The notes under the pieces were generated by a model, which saw only the letters and a list, made by a program, of their open reading frames with translations, was not told where the DNA came from and ran no database searches. The translations under genes were made by a program, and so were the position numbers. Below are positions 1 through 12,867 of a stretch of 64,000 nt of DNA, one piece after another. Source of the DNA: Atherinomorus stipes (Eukaryota; Chordata; Actinopteri; Atheriniformes; Atherinidae); NCBI GenBank assembly GCA_023101725.1, contig JALJCO010001448.1, positions 372,001-436,000 of the forward strand, given 5' to 3'. Positions within the stretch are counted from its first letter, which is position 1. Each line of letters starts with the position of its first letter.

Positions 1-688
1 ATGGTGAACTTTAACCAGGTCTATTCAAGTTTGGCCAGGGATAATTTTTTATTTCTTTTTCTACCTTTTATTGGGGGGGGGGGGGTGAAAAGGAAATAAA
101 AGCCTTTGGCAAGAACCTAAATAGAGCTGTTGTTTATTAATGTCCATGTCTGTCATCTGATTTAGTTCCAAACGATCCAAACGTTGCCCAACCCTAGTTC
201 TGGCCCGGTGTTCTTATGTTCAGAAACTCTGATGTTCCTCTGCAACTAGGGAATTTATTTGAGAAGGTCCTGCAGCTCGCAGGACGAGGTGGAGTCAGAT
301 GTTGGGCTGGGTAGGACGTCCGACTCTGTCCACAACCTGTTGTGATTGTTTTATTCTAACCCCCACGCCTTTCCCCTAACCAGCCTATCTGGCCTCCCCC
401 ATCAGATGTCCAACCCCACCCCATATCCTAACTGACTACGTGGAGACCTCCACCAAGCAGCGCAGTTCCCCCATATGCCTCCATCTCGCAATGAAGAAGA
501 TATCCTCAAAAAATTCCTGGATCACGACAGTGATTCGGATCAAAACCAAAATATAACAGCTCTTCCTTGAGGCGTTATCAACATTCCCTGGAAATTTAAT
601 CCAAATCCGTTCATAACATTTTGCCCTGTAGCAAAATAACTCAAATGTTGGTAATTGTGTTACCTCCCTGGTGGAGGTAATAAACATG
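1..688. other. AT-rich intronic sequence, no feature recognised
   Basis: No exon, RNA or classifiable repeat is visible. A short G tract lies near 75-86. By the mtmr14-cpne9 layout this should be copine intron 1, if exon 2 lies beyond the left edge. Confidence 0.4.
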
Positions 689-1068
689 CCCAGAGGAAAA
701 TTTTACTTCTCAAAGCTTTCTGTTTTGCATCTCAGGAGTTAAAAAGGAGATCTCATCCCCCTCATTCAGGTTTCAAATCGTTCTCATGAATGTCTCTTTC
801 GTTTCTCCTAAAATTCACCAGGAGAAATGGTCTTATTTGAGACTTAATGCAGACATCTTAAGAATTGTTTGAGAAATGATTGCAATCTCCTTTGGAACTG
901 GAAGTGAGACTAGGTTGAGACTTTGTGCAACTTTTCTATCTGGAGACGAGGTTGAGAAACAGGAGAAATGAGCCGTTGTCTCATTTAGCTCTCACGTGGA
1001 TCTCACATTTATCTAGAAGTAAATGAGACCTTTATGAGATCTCCTTTCCTAAATTATTTTCCTCTGGG
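689..1068. mobile_element. MITE with CCCAGAGGAAAA terminal inverted repeats
   Basis: The left end CCCAGAGGAAAATTTTA and the right end TAAATTATTTTCCTCTGGG are inverted copies, 380 bp apart. The interior has no coding capacity and many GAGATCTC/CTCAT words. No clear target duplication is seen, so the superfamily is open. Confidence 0.7.
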
Positions 1069-1973
1069 TGGAGACAGTAGAGGCGGTATTGTCTGGTTTA
1101 TTATGAAATCATGGCAGGGACATTGCTACATCCAAACCAAGAATGCCATCCTTTTTCTTTGAAACTTTCCACAATTTTCCCCGATATCACTCACAAACTC
1201 ACACATTGCAGCTGGTGAATGTATTGTGTTAATTTCTGCCAATCAATGAGGGCGTGCACAAACAATGCTTTAAACAAACACAAACTTCACAAAGCAGCCA
1301 TAATGAACGAGTACACCGACTTAAAAGAAAGGCCGCAACTCACATGAATAATGAAATGTTTGAAAGTGTACATCAACAGAACATCAGGGATCATCCTCAG
1401 AGAAGAGCAGTCCAAGGAACAGCTTAGATACCACACAGACCCCCCCCCCAGGCTCCCCAGCAGCTCCATCACTGGTGTGTGTACATTTCATATATTGATA
1501 TAAAATCCGTTTTTTCTGACCTCCCCTGACTCTAATTTCCATTTGTCTAATCTATTTGAGCAGAAACCTGCGTTTGGCTTTTTCATCAGGACAGAAAAAA
1601 GTAATCCACCTCATTACCACCTGAAAGGCTTTGAACAGCCACATGACATCTGGCGGTTTGAGCATGAAACCCATATTGGCAAAGAGACATGAGAGAATAG
1701 ATTAATTGAGATACCGTAGCACAGAGATACAATAATTTCTCTCTCACTCAGTTTTCTCCTCATCTTTGGAAATACAGCTGATTTTCTTCAAGATCTGAGA
1801 GCAGCTGAACAACCGTGTTACAGATCAACTGATGCGTCTTCTGTTTTTTGAAATAAAGTCACATATTAACCTTCAGACCACCTCCTCTAATAACAGGTCA
1901 TTGTTGACGCTATAATGAGACAGGGTGGCTACATAACCTCTCTTTCTTTTTAACATTTTTAGTCTGATCAGTA

Positions 1974-2272
1974 CCCACAGGAAAAATGTGCTGCTCATTT
2001 GTGGCTAAATCGCATTTAATTTCAGGGACAGACGGTTATGAGATCTCTTCTGTTTATCCCACTTCTCAAGTATGGCTCAAATAGTTATCTCAACTCAACC
2101 TCCTTTGTCTCAGTGGTGTCTTTTCTCTTTTTTAGCTCACCCTTTGCTCCTAAGGAACCTTTAATAGTAATTCAGAAACAAATGATCACAGAATGATGCC
2201 ATTATGAGAAGCTCAAACTGATCTCAAGAGATGAGATTGAACCACAAATGAGCAGCACATTCTTCCTGTGGG
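1974..2272. mobile_element. MITE with TA target duplication (Tc1/mariner type)
   Basis: CCCACAGG(A)A-ATGTGCTGCTC at the left is repeated inverted at the right over about 35 bp, and TA lies on both sides. The size is 299 bp with no open frame, which is typical of a non-autonomous Tc1/mariner-type element. Confidence 0.75.
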
Positions 2273-4053
2273 TATGAACCCTCGGAAAGATGAGGATAAA
2301 AGATGCTGATGCTGGCTGCTTGGTTCAGATGATACACCAGGGATGGACGCCTCTCAGGGGATGTTTGTTTCATTAAACATGCTCAGCTGGTCATCTTGAG
2401 TCAGCTTTTTCAATATTTTTAGCTCGATGTCATAATTCTGTTTCTTCTCACTTGGAACTATAATTTGAGAATAAACCAGATTTTAGCTGGAATGCTGACC
2501 TATGTTACAAGATGACTTTGTTTTGTGAAGTCAGAGAAAGGATGAGCATCATACATGCAGGTATACAACCTTTTAACCAGAGTATTTTCAGAGATTAGAT
2601 GTGATTCAGCACCAGATATCTTATAGGTATGTGACATAATCATGTTAATTTTAGTCAATAATGAAATCACGATTATACTTTAACACCAGAAAATCTGCTT
2701 GCTTCAAAATATGACTAAAATAAGATTTCTTATGGGATGGCAAATATGTTTTTTCACTTGTTTACAGAAAATTAATATTGCAGCACTGGAAAAACAAAGA
2801 AGCACCTAGGATGGAAAAGTGGAAATCTTTGATGAAATATTATTTACAAATAGAGAGAAATTCGTCAACAGATAAAAATAATCAAAAACAATTTCACTTT
2901 GTGTGGGGGAGTATTTATGATGCCCTCTAAATTTGGCCCAATACTATTGGTGGCTACAATACTCACTTAGATAGCGGATGCAGATCAAGAGCCAAGAGCG
3001 CAGTGAGCATGAATGTGTGTGTGTGTGTGTGAGTGTGTGTTTTGTCTTGTTATAGGTTTAGTTGTTGCTTTTTTATTGTCTTTTTTTGTTGTGTTTTTGT
3101 CTTATGTGTTAATGTGTCACCTTTTCTGCTATACAATCATTTTGAACATATTGGTTATACAGTTTACATTATATATTATCATTTATGAATCCTTTAACCA
3201 TCTTTTTGTGTGTCTGCATGGGAGGATCAGTTAATAGGACTGTGCATGTTTAGTAACTATCTGCACTCTAGGATGATGGATATTGTACAATCCTTTAAAA
3301 TCACACATAAAAACAACTATATATATATATTTTAAAAAAAGAAAGAAATCATAATTATTTATCATGATTCATTGGCAGGATATTCATGGAACACAAGCAA
3401 GGACGACCCCTGCTTTAAAATTTTAGTTAAAGGGATATTGTGTAAGTTCTCCTGTGTTTTATTCACAAAAACTGATTATTTGGTTCAAAAGTGTTTTTTC
3501 ATTAATCAGTAATCACTCCCATCAACAAACTGAAGTGCTCCTCTAAGTTCTAAATTTGCCGTTCGTATCATTAATTTACACATCGGCTCGGTGAAGGCTG
3601 CCATGTCGTATCGCCATGTTTTTGCGTTCGGGAGAAGCGTGACGGTAGGAAAACACAGAAACTCACCGGACACACCGGAGTTTTCAGCTCAGTTCGAGGT
3701 AATGCCTTTGAAAAGTCACCGTGCTGCAGTGGGAGAAACCAGCGTCTCACTGATGCTGCGTTCATGTGCAGTCGGGCAGACGGCCGTTGGTAACAAACCA
3801 GATGTCATTTTAATCAATGAAGCCGAGCAAAAGACGGTAAAACATGGGTCAGGGAAAACAATACGACATCGCCATGACAACCGAACAGATGTGGACTGAT
3901 GTCACTGTAACTGACGGACCACGTCTTCACATAGAGGCTGGTGATAACTTTACATGCAGCGGCTGTCGTCGGTCTGCCCGGTTTCACGCGAACACAGCAT
4001 GAAAAGTACGAGGGAGCTGCTCCCGATTACACAGTGTCCCTTTAAGTAGTTTC
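2273..4053. other. intronic sequence with a (GT)n microsatellite at 3013-3040
   Basis: Apart from the GT repeat, a short TA run near 3319-3330 and a moderately GC-rich stretch at 3580-4040, nothing can be assigned. The open frame starting in the GT repeat is low-complexity. The paired frames at 3571-3899 show no family resemblance. Confidence 0.4.
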
Positions 4054-4813
4054 TTAAAGCAGAACTCAGTAACTTCAGCTCGGGGCTCCCCCTAGTGGCG
4101 TCCTTTCACTGTCGTAAAGTTCAACCCTCCCTACACCTCCACAGCACACAGACGGCTTCTCTACCTGTCTTTCCTCTATTTTGATCCCTGGATATATTTC
4201 TAAGCTTTTACTAGCTTGTTGATGCTACTTTGCTGCGTTGGTAGCAGCAGCTCGTCTCCCTCTGCTCAAAGCAAAGACCTGTCTCTTCTGGAACAGGACG
4301 TTTTACCCGCGATTTGCGGGTAAATATGCTGTGGATTATATTTTTCTCTGGTGTTGGCGAGTAGCAGGTAAGAATACGAACTTTTATTTACTTTTTGCGG
4401 ACGTGACAAGTGATTATTGAGCCTGAAGCAGTGATGCTTCACCCGGCGCCCAGGCAGCGCAAGCTACGTGAATCACTCTGGTCCAGCAAAGAGTTGGTTA
4501 TGAGAGCCAGGAATCGCGTTTAGGTGGTGTGAAGGTAAAGAAATGTTTTCTTCGAATTAGCGCTGGTAGTCTGGTTCAAATCAGAGCTGGAAGCAGCTCG
4601 GTAGATAGGGGACCTGAGTACCGTACAGCGGTTTCTGTTGTCGCAAGTTCTGCTCGGGTCGGCGCAGGCAAAGTTGCCTAGAGCTGCTTGCAGGCCAGAG
4701 GCCCCAGCGGGAGGGGGGGAAACATTGAATCACTCCGTAAACACTTTGTTTAGCCCCACAGAGATTCCGAAAAGCATTTATTGAGGTAAAAAAGTGACTG
4801 AGTTCCCCTTAAA
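4054..4813. mobile_element. interspersed DNA element, TIR TTAAAG-AGAACTCAGT
   Basis: The left end TTAAAGCAGAACTCAGTAACT is mirrored at the right end (AGT-ACTGAGTTCCCCTTAA). Its right half is related, by eye, to 36320-36520, and a block around 4490-4560 recurs at 34890-34960. It is non-coding and probably a non-autonomous DNA transposon. Confidence 0.6.
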
Positions 4814-5139
4814 TCTGGTTTGGTTTTTAACTCATTGACTGCCAGACCTTTTCCAAGCAGAGCGCACCATATTGCCAGGATTTTTAAGCATTTTCACTGA
4901 TTTTGGGAGATCCACAGAATATTGTGTACTATGCCAATACAAACACTGAATGTACCAAAGGAAAGCTTAGACTCTCTTCTTTTATCAGAAAAAAACCATT
5001 TGTTTCTAGATTTACCATTCTTTAGTAATCTGCAGTAGAACATGGCTTTGTTGCAGCAAAAATGCCTGTTTCTGACCAAAAAGCTGAGAAAACAACCTTT
5101 GAATGCTGAGGTCCGCTTCAAGTGGAAAAGTGTTTTTGA

Positions 5140-5325
5140 TGCAAAATTTTTTTATTTTATAAAAACTTATATATAAAGAGTTTAATACTATGAAAAAAAA
5201 AAAAAAAGAAAAAAAGAAAAGGGGAAAAAAAAAATTCAAAAAAAAAATAAGAAAAGAGAGAGAAAGCTCTCTACTCCCCCCTCCCCCTCCCCAGCTTAGG
5301 TGAACCGCCCCCCCCCCCCCCCCGC
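5140..5325. repeat. poly-A/T-rich tract followed by poly(C)
   Basis: An A-rich low-complexity block (5188-5260) is followed by C-rich sequence ending in a run of about 16 C (5308-5323). Open frames crossing it are artefacts. Confidence 0.85.
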
Positions 5326-5879
5326 CTTCCCTGCGGGAAACAACCGCGTGCTGTTGACTTACTTTTACTTTCAGCTGCCGCACTTCGCTGCTGTATTTCC
5401 ATCATGTCTTTGATCGATCGTGTCTGTCTGTCACGATCACTTTTTCCACAAACTTTCCTCCTTCATCCACCTCCTAAGCTGCTTCGATTACGACCGGTCG
5501 CCATGTTCTCTCTCCCCAGCAGCAGAATCCAGCATACTTCTTGGGCTAACAGCCGTTAGCTCTAACAACCGCTAACAACACGGGAAGCATCATGGAAGCG
5601 CATCACTTCCTGGTAGGTTTTTTTAAGCTTGTCTGACACCATCATCTGCTGGATTAGATGAAAACTACCGAAAAAATTATCATGAGCCCTTGGTACTCTC
5701 TGACAAGCTCCGCCAGAGATTAAAGTAGCTCCGCCGATTAAAACCCTTAATTAGCGTGGAAACACGTGATTGGCAGTTAAAGTTTGGATTTTAATTAAAG
5801 TGGAAACACGTGAATGGCAGCCAGTGAGTTAATCGTCACTGTATGTTCAGTAAAACATGAATATTTTTTACTTTTTTAC

Positions 5880-6310
5880 TTTTCAGTTCTATTAGGGATC
5901 CGGTTTGGTGGCCTCAGTACTGGGTCTCTGCTCTTTGCAGATGATGTGGTTCTGTTGGTTTCATCGGGCCGTGATCTCCAACTCTCACTGGGGCGAGTGT
6001 GAAGGCACTGGGATGAGAATCAGCACCTCCAAGTCCAAGACCATGTTCCTCACCCAGAAAAGGGAGTATCCTCTCCGGGTCGGGGGCTTAGGTCCTGCCC
6101 CAAGTGGAGGAGTTCAAGTATTTGGGGGTCTTGTTCACGAGTGAGGGAAGAATGGAGCAGGAGATCGACGACGGATCGGTGCGGCGTCTGCAGTGATGCG
6201 GACTCTTCCTCGGTCTGTCGTGGTGAAGAAGGAGCTGAGCCAGAAGGAGAAGCTCTCAATTTACCGGTTGATCTACGTTCCTTCCCTCATATGGTCACCA
6301 GCTGTGGGGC
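5880..6310 (+). pseudogene. LINE reverse transcriptase fragment (FADD motif)
   Basis: The translation in shifting frames gives GSLLFADDVVLLVSSG, then GMRISTSKSKTMFL, EEFKYLGVL and KKELSQKEKLSIYR. FADD is the catalytic core of non-LTR reverse transcriptase, and the following blocks match the region C-terminal to it in common fish LINEs. At least three frameshifts or stops break the frame. Both ends are truncated, so it is a dead fragment. Confidence 0.85.
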
Positions 6311-6740
6311 GTGACCATGGGGCAAACTCCGCTGGAGAACAGTGAAGCTTCTTCCTTGTTGCCCAGAAATTGTAGTTCTTTCTTTATCCACTAGGGGCTC
6401 CAAATCCCCTCAGACTCCCACGTTAAAAAGACCAACTTCACAGCAGAAATAAACATGTTTACAGCCTGGTTCAACGTTTTAGGTTTAACAAGTCAAGTTT
6501 ATCTTCATGTCAACTGTGAGGGAGGTGAATTTCCTTTTTATTTTTTTTTTTTATTTTTAATTTTTTAATAACTCATCCGTTACACTTTTTAGTGTCTTTC
6601 AGTTGATCTGGATCGTTTGCTGAAGGCAGAAGAATCTATAACTATCGTTCTTTTTGGTTTTTAATGCTTCATCGCCCATAAGTATTAATAAGAACTGGAC
6701 ATGCTTGTTTATTCTTTCGTAATTCCTGCCTCTAGTCCCT

Positions 6741-7527
6741 TTAAAGGAGTGATGACATAGCAGTAAAAACTAGTTTATGTTGTTGGCATTACTTTATATG
6801 TAAATACTCCAAAGAAAAAAACAGCATTTTTTACAGCGGAGTATTGTTTTGAAACGCCAGATCTCACTTCCTCAGTAATACAGTTGGGTCCGGTGATGAT
6901 ATGGAGCTTTACCCGGAGACCACGTTGACTTCATTTTGATTGGCTGCACCTTATTTGGCTATGACCTTATTTGGAGAATCTAGGTCAAGCTGCGGTCGGA
7001 GTTTGCTAAAGGCTAACTGCTAGCAACATGGGCAGTTCAGACAGTGAGAGCTACGTTTATCAGACAAGACAGCATTTAGAAAATAAATAAACTTACAGGT
7101 AATGACAAGGTTGTGGCCCCCTCCCTCAGTGTTGCTGCAGAAGTTTGCTTTTAAATCCATTTGTTTGAAAACCCAGACCTGACTGCACAGAAGTTCCTAC
7201 TAGCTCCATACACGCAGCTGAATCAGACAGGGAGGGGAGGGGGGAGCGGAAGGTGCATAGACCGTTAGGAGAGAGAGGGGGGCGCTGTTTACTTGATAGT
7301 GTGCTCTTATTGGAGCAATTAAATTACGTAGAATGATGGAACTACGTAGAATGATAAGCCTGCTGTCTGATTCAACTGTTTCTGAGCAGAGAGACAAAGC
7401 TGACAGACCATAAACAGGAACTTTGATTCTCACTCTGGACATTCACATGGCCTCATCAGTGCACAACAGATCATATTATACACCCAAAACCCCAGAAAAG
7501 TGAATTTTGATGTCATGGCACCTTTAA
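6741..7527 (-). mobile_element. interspersed DNA element (GGTGCCATGACATCA family), copy 1
   Basis: The ends TTAAAGG-G--ATGACAT and ATGTCATGGCACCTTTAA are inverted repeats. A second copy in the opposite orientation starts at 33836, with closely similar interior sequence. It is 787 bp and non-coding. Confidence 0.75.
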
Positions 7528-7715
7528 GGGTTTAGAGCTTAACTTGTCATTGTCGTTTGTTTCGTGGCCGCGTCTCCTGGTAGGTATTAAGTGTTGCCAC
7601 TTGTGGCTTCCTTTTCTGTTTTCGTCGTGGGGGTGCGATTGGTGTTCAGTGCGCAAGCAGTGATCTCGGTGACAGTCTCGGGTTTGATATCCCACCAGTT
7701 TGACTGCTTAATTAT

Positions 7716-7995
7716 TAGGGCTGGGAAAAAATATGGATACACTGAAATATTGCAATATTTTCATATGTAGATATCATATAGATATTCAAAAATGCTATAT
7801 TGATCTATTTTACCAACGAAATCTCGCAAAATTTCGTAAGATAACGGTGAAATCTCACGAGATTTCTTGACTAAACGACGAAATCTCGCGAGATTTCATT
7901 TGTAAAATAGATCGATACCACATTTTTAAATATCGATATATCAGCATATGAAAATGTTGCGATATTTCAGTGTATCGATATTTTTTCCCTGCCCT
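7716..7995. mobile_element. palindromic hAT-like MITE (TAGGGCTGGGAAAAAATA)
   Basis: The two halves are near inverted copies: TAGGGCTGGG-AAAAATAT at the left, ATATTTTTTCCCTGCCCT at the right, with shared ATATTGCAATATTTTCATATG-type arms and AATCTCGCGAGATTT palindromes inside. It could fold into a long hairpin. The same family recurs at 47087, 59273 and 62245. No target duplication is visible for this copy. Confidence 0.75.
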
Positions 7996-8299
7996 GTAAC
8001 TCATCCATCTGCCGATCCACGTGAAGAGATAGGATTTAGTCAAGCAGGTGAGACTGTGTAGGCAGGTACAGCACAGCAGGTGTGCAGTTTGCGTTGGGCA
8101 GCAGCTTCACTCGTCTCCAGTTTAGGTGTGAAGCAGATGAACGCGTCCCGCTCTGTGACTGGGACGCGTTGTAACTGGGCCACATTATTTTAATAGCGGT
8201 TTTTGGCAGTATCACAGTGTTTGTGATCATTTGGAGACAAAATATGAGTCAGAATCTGATGTATTCACACCCCTAATGTGATGTCATCCTTATGAAATA

Positions 8300-8994
8300 T
8301 CCATCAGTTCATAACCCTTAGAACTGGCTCCCAGTTTGGCTCCAGGAAGCAAAGCCTTTGGTTATCAGACCCTCTCTGGAACTGTACAGGTGCAAATGAA
8401 AGCATAACTAAAAACAGCAACTCTCAGTAGACAACTTCAGAGGAATTTGGTCCAGTGTCTGCAAAGCTGTGACTTCTGAGTTTGGTTATAAACCATCCAG
8501 AAAAAAGCTGGAACCAGGAGAGTTGTTCTAAAACTTTCAGCTCTGCTTCTTTTTACAGTTTTAACCATAAGAAATTACCATCACATAAACGTTTCATCAT
8601 CTGAAATGTACATGGAATAAAGCTGCTGGATAAATGTAGTGACATTAATAACACAATATGTTGCCACTGTCCACGAATAGATGGATGATATATCAAAAAC
8701 TGGAGCATGTTTTCAGAGCTCTTCCCTTTGTCAGCCTGTCAGAGATAAATCAGCTATGCTTAACGGCGTAACAACCAATCCCAGCACAGCAGCCCTCTCA
8801 CAGCTTGTCAGCATAACAAGCAGCGACAATAGAGCATCCCACCAGCTGATCCAATCTAGCAACAACCAGTTCAGACTGAGAACGTGTTCACAGCCCTCTC
8901 TCACGTAAAATGTTCTTGTTTGGTTTTGTTTCTCTAAGACGTTCCACGGGAGGTTTCTTTGATTCAAATCCAGCATCAGTCCCCTGCCATAATC
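8300..8994. other. intronic sequence with a short fragment of the 29.4-kb repeat family
   Basis: At 8322-8390 a fragment (GGCTCCCAGTTTGGCTCCAG) matches the unit of the 37.6-kb minisatellite and the repeat at 29490. The remainder, including overlapping frames at 8681-8976, shows no recognisable feature. Confidence 0.4.
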
Positions 8995-9468
8995 TGGAAC
9001 CAGTTGTCCTTAGAATGATTCAGAATTATTCACAAAATAAACTAACAATAAATTAAAATTCACAAAAATATTATTTTGTGAAATAAAATATTGCTTTTGA
9101 ATTTTGGTTGAAAATAAAAATTAAAAAAAAAAACAAAACAAACAAAACTCCCAGAAAAATTAAAGCACCTTGCTCACAAACCTGTGAACAGGTGTAGAAG
9201 TCTGATTGGACGTTGCAGAAAACACCTGATTGCAGTGATTGGCTCAAAGTGTTGCTCCACAAAATTTTAGTTCATGTCCCCATTATGGTTGCTTGTTTTA
9301 TTTTTTGTGTGTTTGTTTTTAATATTTCTGTTGAACCATAATACAAAATCAATGTTGTGATTTTCATTCAATTTTTCTTTATTTCTTTTGTCAATTTCAA
9401 CTTATTTCCCTGGCAGCTGATTTTTTTCTGTCTTTAATGGAGGGTATGCATAATTTTGAGGAAGACTG
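8995..9468 (+). mobile_element. non-autonomous Tc1-like element, copy 1 (TIR CCTCAAAATTATTCATACC)
   Basis: This is one of four related copies (others at 19866, 26150 and 28611). Shared landmarks are TATTGCTTTTGAATTTTGGT, GAAAACACCTGATTGCAGTG, TGTTGCTC-ACAAAATTTTA and a terminal GGAGGGTATGCATAATTTTG. The left terminal repeat is lost here. A degenerate but family-specific non-coding element. Confidence 0.7.
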
Positions 9469-10117
9469 TACATGTGTACACGTGATATTTAAATCCCCCT
9501 CACAACCAACCAGACTTAGCAGTACTTATACCATTTGGAATTTTTTTTATACAATTAATTAAGATTACAGGATGTTTTCAGATAATAATGCAGCATGTAC
9601 AAAAATGACTACCACTTTGTGAATAACAGATAAAGCTTTAAGCTAAATAAGATATCCAAGAGAGTCCATGAGCAGCACAAGGCAGAAATGGTGACCCTCT
9701 GTTGAGATAACGTGGAGATGTGTGGGTGTTAGAAGGATGGAGAAAGAGGTGGTGGGTGTGTTCCCATGTGAGTGAAAACTAAACAAAGCAGCGTGATGAT
9801 GAAAACTTTAAGAGGAGCCAGAAATACAGCGTTTTTAAGCTGATGGCGTAGACACACATTTCTGTTATTACATGATGCTGCTCTAATCTTTTCACCATCA
9901 TCATGAAACACAGCTGGCTGGCTTGTTCTGGGCTGTGCAGCCACTTCCATCCACTTCCATCGTGTGATGCAGGCTGATACCAAAACCACGTCTCTGACAG
10001 CAGCTGAATTTGGTCAATTCAGTTCTGTAATGTTTGTCTGTAAAAGACGCCGTTTTTCAAACATCCAACATTTCTCCTAAGTCAGGGCTCTGCAGCCTTT
10101 ACAATTCAAAAAGCAGT
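9469..10117. other. intronic sequence, no feature recognised
   Basis: No splice-flanked exon or repeat family could be identified. The minus-strand frame at 9729-9989 has no family resemblance. Confidence 0.35.
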
Positions 10118-10735
10118 TTTTGTTCAAGACCCAGTAAAAGTCAGAGTTGGTAATCCTGTTCAGAAACAGTTTCTGTTCTACTTGGTGAAACGGTCCTTCC
10201 ATCCTGACAGCATCAATTTGTATTCATAAAAAGGAAGGAAAACAGTCAGACCTTTGTGAGAGCTGCAGGTCTGTAAAAACTCTGACCAGCCCCTGCCATT
10301 CACACTATACTGAAATTTTTCATGTCGATACAATACCAGTAGTTTATGGTACGTTTTTACTGATACAAATATTGATATCAATACCGATATGAGTGAAACT
10401 TAAACAAATGTCACTAACGGACTGCTGACTGGATAAGAATTAAGTCCTGGAGGCGTTGACGTTTGCAGTGTGGATGTTTTACACCGCAGAAGGAATTGGA
10501 GAGCAAATTACCACTTTTAGAAACGTGGTTTGTTAGCTGTTTACTAGCACACTAACAAGCTATCCGCTCGGCTTTTGGCGGTTATCTTCACCAACCTGCT
10601 CGTAAACCATTAGCACACACATCCCTACGCCCTAAAGGTGTGGTTTCGGGTGGTGTGTTTTTTGTTTGTTAGTTTTTTTTTAATCTAGCTTGTTCAGACT
10701 GTTTCCCAAGATTGCCAACCCTTACTTTAAACTAA
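10118..10735 (+). repeat. interspersed repeat shared with 40040-40560
   Basis: The segment shares long blocks with 40040-40560 in the same orientation, such as GAGAGCTGCAGGTCTGTAAA and GTTTACTAGCA-CTAA. An internal ATATTGATATC-type stretch at 10305-10395 is absent from the other copy. Class unknown. Confidence 0.65.
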
Positions 10736-11441
10736 ACTGGTTCAGAACCACAAATGTTACAGGACCTTTCAAAAATAGACAACCTTTATTTATTTTATAT
10801 ATATCTACTTAAGGAAATTTGCTGTAATTTTTTTAAGAAGCCACAACTTTTTCTATTTTAAGCTTTAAAATAAAAATCTTTTGCATAACTTTTGCATAAA
10901 GCTTATAGATGCATTTTTATCTTTGGCATGTACATTTGTGGAAAATTAAGTAAAAAAAAAAAAACACAATTTCCAAGCTAATAACAAGAAAAATTGTACT
11001 TTTAGTGTCACTATTTTGTTTATCATAATTTATTGCAATTACTCATGACAAAAACAACTAAACTCTGTATTTGTTACATCTATATTTAAAGGCAAAATTT
11101 GTTTTTTCTCATTTTAGCCAATGTTATTGAGATCCATTGTGGAAGGGCAGAAGAGCATTTGCGGCTCTGGAGCCGCGGGTTGCAAACCCCTGACCTAAGT
11201 CCTGAGCAACTGACTTACTGTAAACCTCATGATGATCAAGGGGATAAAACGCAAGTTCAATCATGATATGATCTTCCTCTTACATCCATTTTAACAGCCA
11301 CCCTGTTCCCCTGCTTGATAACACAAATAACCAACCAGCCAATCACATGGCAGCAACTCAACATAGCTAATCATGTAGACATGGTAAAATTAACTTTCTG
11401 AAGTTAAAACTGCACATCAGAATGAGGAAGAAAGGAGATTT

Positions 11442-11895
11442 AGGGCGCATTCACAAAGCTTTTTTGATTCGAATCAGAGTCCATTTGCCCGGAAAGTCCG
11501 CTTCGTTTCGGTCCGATTCAAGTGAACCGAAACGCTACAACAACAAACACACGTGTGGGACTGCGGTACTGATAAAGATGGCCTGTGGTCAGACGTGGAG
11601 TTACGAGGAAGTAAAAGCTTTAAGTTATATTTGATCTGATGAAATCATATTCCAGCTCCTCGTACAAAAATAATGTCGCTTTGTGGAGGAAACAGAAGTT
11701 GTGAGAACCTTTTTGTTCGTGCGTCTTGTCCTCGCCTACGGTGAATCTAAAAGCAGCGCCACCTGAGATTCTCATTCTTGGCCCGTTTGCTCGTTCGGCA
11801 AAAAGTGCAACGTGAACGCGATCTCGGTCCGGAAGACCACCCCCACCCCCAACCGGACCGAGCCCCCAAACAGACCGAGACTTGCGGACTAAACC
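11442..11895 (+). mobile_element. DNA element, TIR AGGGCGCATTCACAAAGC, copy 1 (truncated)
   Basis: The segment is an inverted relative of the complete copy at 44519-45121. It shares TTTTTTGATTCGAATCAGAG near the end and a region of CGAACGAGCAAACG-type sequence. The distal terminal repeat is missing. The open frames on both strands here (11422-11634, 11620-11934) are shadows of this repeat. Confidence 0.7.
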
Positions 11896-12169
11896 TAAAC
11901 TAAAAGGCCTGGATTCATGCATATACGCAATCAATGAGTGATTTATTTTTATGAAATTACCTCTTTTAACACATTATACCATGTAGAAAGCATTTCTCTG
12001 AAAGAGATAAAAATAAAATCAGGTACAGGCACAGGATGGCCCATTATATACAGTATATCACACAATTAACCACCCAGTTGTCAGAGGGTGGGATGGGGGG
12101 GTCGCAGACACCAACATACGTTATCTTGAGGGTCATGGCTCAAAAAGTTTGGGAACCATTGTTGTAGAG

Positions 12170-12300
12170 CAGGGTCTCCAACTCCGGTCCTCGAGAGGCG
12201 TGCACGGGGGAATTAGCTGTTTGATTCAGGTGTGTTGGAGAGAGTACGCTCTAAGAATTAGAGGATAGTAGCTCTAGAGGACCGGTCTTGGAGACCCCTG
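12170..12300. mobile_element. short hAT-like MITE (CAGGGTCTCCAACTCCGGTC)
   Basis: The ends CAGGGTCTCCAACTCCGGTC and GACCGGTCTTGGAGACCCCTG are inverted repeats. TTGTAGAG before and TTGTGGAG after differ at one base, consistent with an aged 8-bp hAT target duplication. Confidence 0.8.
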
Positions 12301-12836
12301 TTGTGGAGGACAGTTGCAGCTCTCTGCAAACACTGAAGGACGCAGTCGTCCTGCTCTCAGATTCCAGATTCTGTGGTTTCATCTTCAAGCTCCCCCAGCT
12401 TCTCCATCACTCACACACATCTCCACAATCATCCGAGTGTTTCTGCAGATTCCAAGTTACTCTTGACGTCTGTCGGTGAGACGTCAGCTCCCTGGTGTTC
12501 CTGGACTATTTCCCCTGCTCACATTGGGAAATAAAAGGGAACTCATTGCATGAATCCATTGAGGCTGTAGGTTCGTCACACATGACTCACTGCCTGACTT
12601 TGAAGTCCACAGGCTGAAGTCTGATGGGAAATCTATCTCACCGATACTGGATGCAATGGTGTCGTCAAAAACTAGTTTACGGAGCTGCATCTCAACATGT
12701 TTTCTGGCCCTGGTGGTCCGTACATCTGTTATATCTGCCTGAAACGGGTCACTCAGTTGATATTGTAAAGCTGCACTGATCAGTTTTCCGCTTTTTGCTT
12801 TATTTCCTTCTTTCTTAGCAACATGAGAAAAAAACG

Positions 12837-12867
<31 letters not shown>

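Noticed and set aside
3013..3234. Hydrophobic 73-codon frame
   Set aside because: It starts in a GT repeat and continues in T-rich low-complexity sequence; no splice or family support.
12484..12864. 126-codon minus-strand frame as a copine exon
   Set aside because: No copine C2 motifs (no SKSDP or equivalent) and it begins in a CA repeat.
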